DNA of 64,000 nucleotides, taken from Aliiroseovarius sediminilitoris. Lineage in GTDB: Bacteria; Pseudomonadota; Alphaproteobacteria; Rhodobacterales; Rhodobacteraceae. Where the stretch lies: assembly GCF_900109955.1 (NCBI RefSeq), contig NZ_FOJB01000001.1, forward strand, positions 1,550,001-1,614,000, given 5' to 3'. The translations under genes and the position numbers were made by a program. The notes below the pieces were generated by a model that saw nothing but the letters and a program-made list of their open reading frames with translations, was not told where the DNA came from and did no database searches. This document shows positions 61,102 through 64,000 of the stretch, in pieces (the first letter of the stretch is position 1; each line of letters starts with the position of its first letter).

Positions 61102-63984
61102 ATGGCCGAGTTGAAAGAAATTCAGGTTCGTGGCGCGCGCGAGCACAACTTGAAATCCATCGACGTGGATATTCCGCGTGATCGGCTCGTGGTGATCACC
61201 GGGCTGTCCGGCTCGGGCAAGTCGTCGCTGGCGTTTGACACGATCTATGCGGAAGGGCAGCGGCGCTATGTCGAAAGCCTGTCCGCCTATGCGCGCCAAT
61301 TCCTTGATATGATGCAGAAACCGGACGTGGATCACATTGCGGGTCTGTCGCCTGCCATCTCGATTGAACAAAAGACGACATCCAAGAACCCGCGTTCGAC
61401 CGTCGGCACCGTGACCGAGATTTACGACTATCTGCGCCTTCTGTTTGCCCGCGCGGGCACGCCGTATTCGCCTGCCACCGGCCTGCCCATCGAGGCCCAG
61501 CAGGTGCAGGATATGGTTGACCGAGTCATGCAGATGGAGGAGGGCACGCGCGCCTATCTGCTCGCCCCCATCGTGCGCGACCGAAAAGGAGAATATCGCA
61601 AGGAATTTCAAGACCTTCAGAAGAAGGGTTTTCAGCGCGTCAAGGTGAACGGAGAGCTGCACGAGCTTGATAATCCCCCCACGTTGGACAAGAAGTTCCG
61701 CCACAATATCGACGTGGTCGTGGACCGCGTGGTGGTGCGCGAAGGGATGGAGCAACGGCTGGCCGACAGTTTCCGCACCGCGCTGGATTTGGCCGATGGC
61801 ATTGCCCTGCTGGAAACGGCGCCGAAAGAGGGCGAGCCGGAGATTTTCACCTTCTCGGAAAACTTCGCCTGTCCGGTGTCGGGGTTTACCATCCCGGAAA
61901 TTGAACCGCGCCTGTTCTCGTTCAACGCGCCGTTCGGGGCGTGTCCGGTATGTGACGGGTTGGGCAAAGAACTGTTCTTTGACGAACGCCTTGTCGTCCC
62001 CGATGCGACACTGCAAATCTATGATGGTGCGCTTGCGCCTTGGCGTAAGGGCAAGTCTCCCTATTTCCTGCAAACCATAGAATCGATTGCCCGCCATTAC
62101 GAATTTGACAAGAACACGCCGTGGAAAGACCTGCCCAAGCATGTGCAGCAGGTGTTCCTCTATGGTTCGGGCGAGGAAGAGATCAAGTTTCGTTTCGACG
62201 AAGGCGGGCGGGTCTATGAGGTCACGCGCCCCTTCGAAGGCGTCATTCCCAACATGGAACGCCGCTATCGCGAGACGGATTCGAACTGGATTCGCGAGGA
62301 ATTTGAACGCTATCAGAACAACCGGCCTTGTGGTGCATGTGGCGGATATCGCCTCCGCGACGAGGCGCTCGCGGTCAAGATCGGTCCAGCCAAAGGCACG
62401 CCGGAGCAGCGCCTGCATGTGGGGCAGGTGGTCCAGATGTCGATCCGCGAGGCATTGGATTGGGTCGAGGACGCGCCAAATCATCTGAGCGAACAGAAGA
62501 AAGAAATCGCCCGCGCCATCCTGAAAGAAATCCGTGAACGTCTGGGTTTTCTGAACAATGTCGGTCTGGAATACCTCACGCTCAGCCGCAACTCCGGCAC
62601 GTTGTCGGGCGGGGAAAGCCAGCGGATCCGGCTGGCCAGTCAGATTGGCTCCGGCCTGACGGGGGTTCTTTACGTGTTGGACGAGCCATCCATCGGGTTG
62701 CATCAGCGCGACAACGGGCGGCTTCTGACCACGCTGAAAAACCTGCGCGATCAGGGCAATACGGTAATTGTTGTCGAACATGATGAAGAAGCCATTCGCG
62801 AAGCGGACTATGTCTTCGATATCGGTCCCGGTGCGGGTGTGCATGGGGGTGAAGTGATTGCGCACGGCACACCTGACGATATCGCCGCCTGTGCTGACTC
62901 GATCACCGGGCAATACCTGACCGGCGCGCGCGAAATCGCCGTGCCGAGCCAGCGGCGCAAGGGCAATGGCAAGTCGGTGAAGGTGGTGAAGGCCACCGGT
63001 AATAACCTGCAAGGTGTCACTGCCGATTTTCCGTTGGGCCAGTTTGTCTGTGTGACCGGCGTGTCGGGCGGGGGTAAATCGACACTGACGATCGAAACGT
63101 TATTCAAGACCGCGTCGATGCGGTTGAACGGTGCGCGCCAGACGCCCGCGCCCTGTGAAACCATCAAGGGGCTGGAGCATCTGGACAAGGTCATCGACAT
63201 CGACCAGCGCCCTATCGGGCGCACGCCACGGTCAAACCCCGCGACCTATACCGGGGCCTTCACGCCCATTCGCGAATGGTTCGCCGGTCTGCCCGAAGCC
63301 AAGACCCGCGGCTACAAGCCCGGCCGGTTCAGCTTCAACGTCAAAGGCGGACGATGCGAAGCCTGTCAGGGCGATGGTGTCATCAAGATCGAAATGCACT
63401 TCCTGCCCGACGTCTACGTCACTTGCGAAACCTGCAAGGGCAAACGCTACAACCGTGAAACGCTTGAGGTGCAGTTCAAGGGCAAGTCGATTGCCGATAT
63501 TCTGGACATGACCGTCGAGGACGCGCAGAGTTTCTTTCAGGCGGTGCCGTCGATCCGCGACAAGATGGATGCGTTGATGCGCGTCGGTTTGGGCTATATC
63601 AAGGTGGGCCAGCAAGCGACAACCTTGTCCGGGGGCGAGGCGCAGCGGGTGAAGCTGTCGAAAGAGCTGTCCAAACGTTCGACCGGGCGCACGCTTTACA
63701 TTCTGGATGAACCGACAACGGGTCTGCACTTCGAAGATGTGCGCAAGCTCTTGGAAGTGCTTCATGAATTGGTCGATCAGGGCAACACGGTTATCGTGAT
63801 CGAACACAATCTGGATGTGATCAAGACGGCAGATCACCTGATCGACATTGGCCCGGAAGGTGGCGATGGGGGTGGTCGCATCGTGGCGACCGGCACGCCC
63901 GAGGACGTGGCGCAAGTCGCCGAGAGCTATACCGGGCATTATCTGGCGCAGATGCTCCTGCCGATGCGCAAAGCGGGCGAGTGA
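61102..63984 (+). CDS. uvrA: Excinuclease ABC subunit A
   Basis: A complete 960-residue UvrA, the damage-recognition ATPase of nucleotide excision repair. Walker A motifs are [11 protein letters not shown] near residue 34 and [10 protein letters not shown] near 655, with signatures [12 protein letters not shown] and [12 protein letters not shown]. The second zinc module is intact (Cys752 and Cys755 in RCEACQGDG, and CETCKG). The first has Cys257-x2-Ser260 before Cys281-x2-Cys284, so one of four expected cysteines is missing. The ATG follows GGGGG. The upstream LexA box implies SOS control. Confidence 0.95.
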   Translation: MAELKEIQVRGAREHNLKSIDVDIPRDRLVVITGLSGSGKSSLAFDTIYAEGQRRYVESLSAYARQFLDMMQKPDVDHIAGLSPAISIEQKTTSKNPRSTVGTVTEIYDYLRLLFARAGTPYSPATGLPIEAQQVQDMVDRVMQMEEGTRAYLLAPIVRDRKGEYRKEFQDLQKKGFQRVKVNGELHELDNPPTLDKKFRHNIDVVVDRVVVREGMEQRLADSFRTALDLADGIALLETAPKEGEPEIFTFSENFACPVSGFTIPEIEPRLFSFNAPFGACPVCDGLGKELFFDERLVVPDATLQIYDGALAPWRKGKSPYFLQTIESIARHYEFDKNTPWKDLPKHVQQVFLYGSGEEEIKFRFDEGGRVYEVTRPFEGVIPNMERRYRETDSNWIREEFERYQNNRPCGACGGYRLRDEALAVKIGPAKGTPEQRLHVGQVVQMSIREALDWVEDAPNHLSEQKKEIARAILKEIRERLGFLNNVGLEYLTLSRNSGTLSGGESQRIRLASQIGSGLTGVLYVLDEPSIGLHQRDNGRLLTTLKNLRDQGNTVIVVEHDEEAIREADYVFDIGPGAGVHGGEVIAHGTPDDIAACADSITGQYLTGAREIAVPSQRRKGNGKSVKVVKATGNNLQGVTADFPLGQFVCVTGVSGGGKSTLTIETLFKTASMRLNGARQTPAPCETIKGLEHLDKVIDIDQRPIGRTPRSNPATYTGAFTPIREWFAGLPEAKTRGYKPGRFSFNVKGGRCEACQGDGVIKIEMHFLPDVYVTCETCKGKRYNRETLEVQFKGKSIADILDMTVEDAQSFFQAVPSIRDKMDALMRVGLGYIKVGQQATTLSGGEAQRVKLSKELSKRSTGRTLYILDEPTTGLHFEDVRKLLEVLHELVDQGNTVIVIEHNLDVIKTADHLIDIGPEGGDGGGRIVATGTPEDVAQVAESYTGHYLAQMLLPMRKAGE

Positions 63985-64000
63985 TCCACGAAAAAGCCCG

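Noticed and set aside
61075-63012. Leftward open frame of 645 codons
   Set aside because: Antisense to uvrA, with composition typical of a shadow and no ribosome site.
1-64000. CRISPR arrays, tRNA or rRNA genes, insertion sequences, prophage or defence genes
   Set aside because: I looked for regularly spaced repeats, cloverleaf-like stems, transposase or integrase motifs and found none that hold up.

Overview
The window is a piece of chromosome from an alphaproteobacterium, almost certainly a marine Rhodobacteraceae (Roseobacter-group) species. The inference rests on: high GC with NNC/NNG codon bias; ugpBAEC, aglEFGAK and the carnitine/gamma-butyrobetaine operon with a divergent GlxA/CdhR-type regulator; an alphaproteobacterial LexA box (GTTC-N7-GTTC) before uvrA; an RF2 without a frameshift; and an intergenic repeat core, GGATATTTT..GCCAGAAGAA, that I associate with this family. 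I see no rRNA, tRNA, CRISPR array, insertion sequence or phage gene. The region reads as stable, metabolically rich chromosome.

Layout. (1) 1-128 and 125-640: end of a TRAP transporter (dctM partial, dctQ). (2) 902-4649: phosphate uptake, with a PiT permease, a Na/Pi cotransporter with a PhoU-like tail and a small coiled-coil protein. (3) 4704-9972: a LysR regulator divergent from ugpBAEC, with a PHO-box-like direct repeat before ugpB. (4) 9977-23377: an amino-sugar regulon. A GntR regulator and a cytoplasmic GH20 hexosaminidase run leftward. A ten-gene operon runs rightward: CUT1 ABC transporter, Gfo/Idh/MocA protein, NagB-II-type SIS deaminase, AgaS-type SIS protein, ROK kinase, GatZ/KbaZ-like protein and NagA. 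TTGGTAT half-sites in the divergent spacer are the likely operators. (5) 23523-26686: a fasciclin protein, a PRC-barrel-like exported protein and an SLC13/RCK permease. (6) 26691-34296: a leftward operon encoding all five enzymes that turn gamma-butyrobetaine via L-carnitine into glycine betaine, plus the divergent cdhR. (7) 34271-44981: nnrU, then glk, a GH1 beta-glucosidase and aglR leftward, and aglEFGAK rightward, with two copies of a LacI-type operator between them. (8) 45072-63984: housekeeping and envelope genes: prfB, a lytic transglycosylase, a DUF2189 membrane protein, an M23 peptidase overlapping a bactofilin, a DUF455 protein, bcp, a 1221-residue AsmA-like protein, queA, an MFS transporter, a DUF924 protein, lpdA, an SRPBCC/ArsR pair and uvrA.

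How it works together. Three complete CUT1 ABC importers (Ugp, amino sugar, Agl), each with its own ATPase, feed glycerol phosphodiesters, chito- or galactosamine-type sugars and alpha-glucosides into the cytoplasm, where glycosidases without signal peptides (GH20, GH13, GH1) and kinases (ROK, Glk) take over. The carnitine operon supplies carbon, nitrogen and the osmolyte glycine betaine. Each catabolic block has its own local regulator (LysR, GntR, CdhR, LacI) next to recognisable repeats. All three transporter operons place a stable hairpin right after the binding-protein gene or near it, which probably gives extra binding-protein mRNA.

I did not find a convincing wholly new system. The most interesting open points are the mixed GlcNAc/GalNAc operon (two different SIS deaminases, a GatZ/KbaZ-like protein without its aldolase, and an unexplained Gfo/Idh/MocA enzyme), the paired operators of several regulators, and the inverted intergenic repeat inside the carnitine operon.
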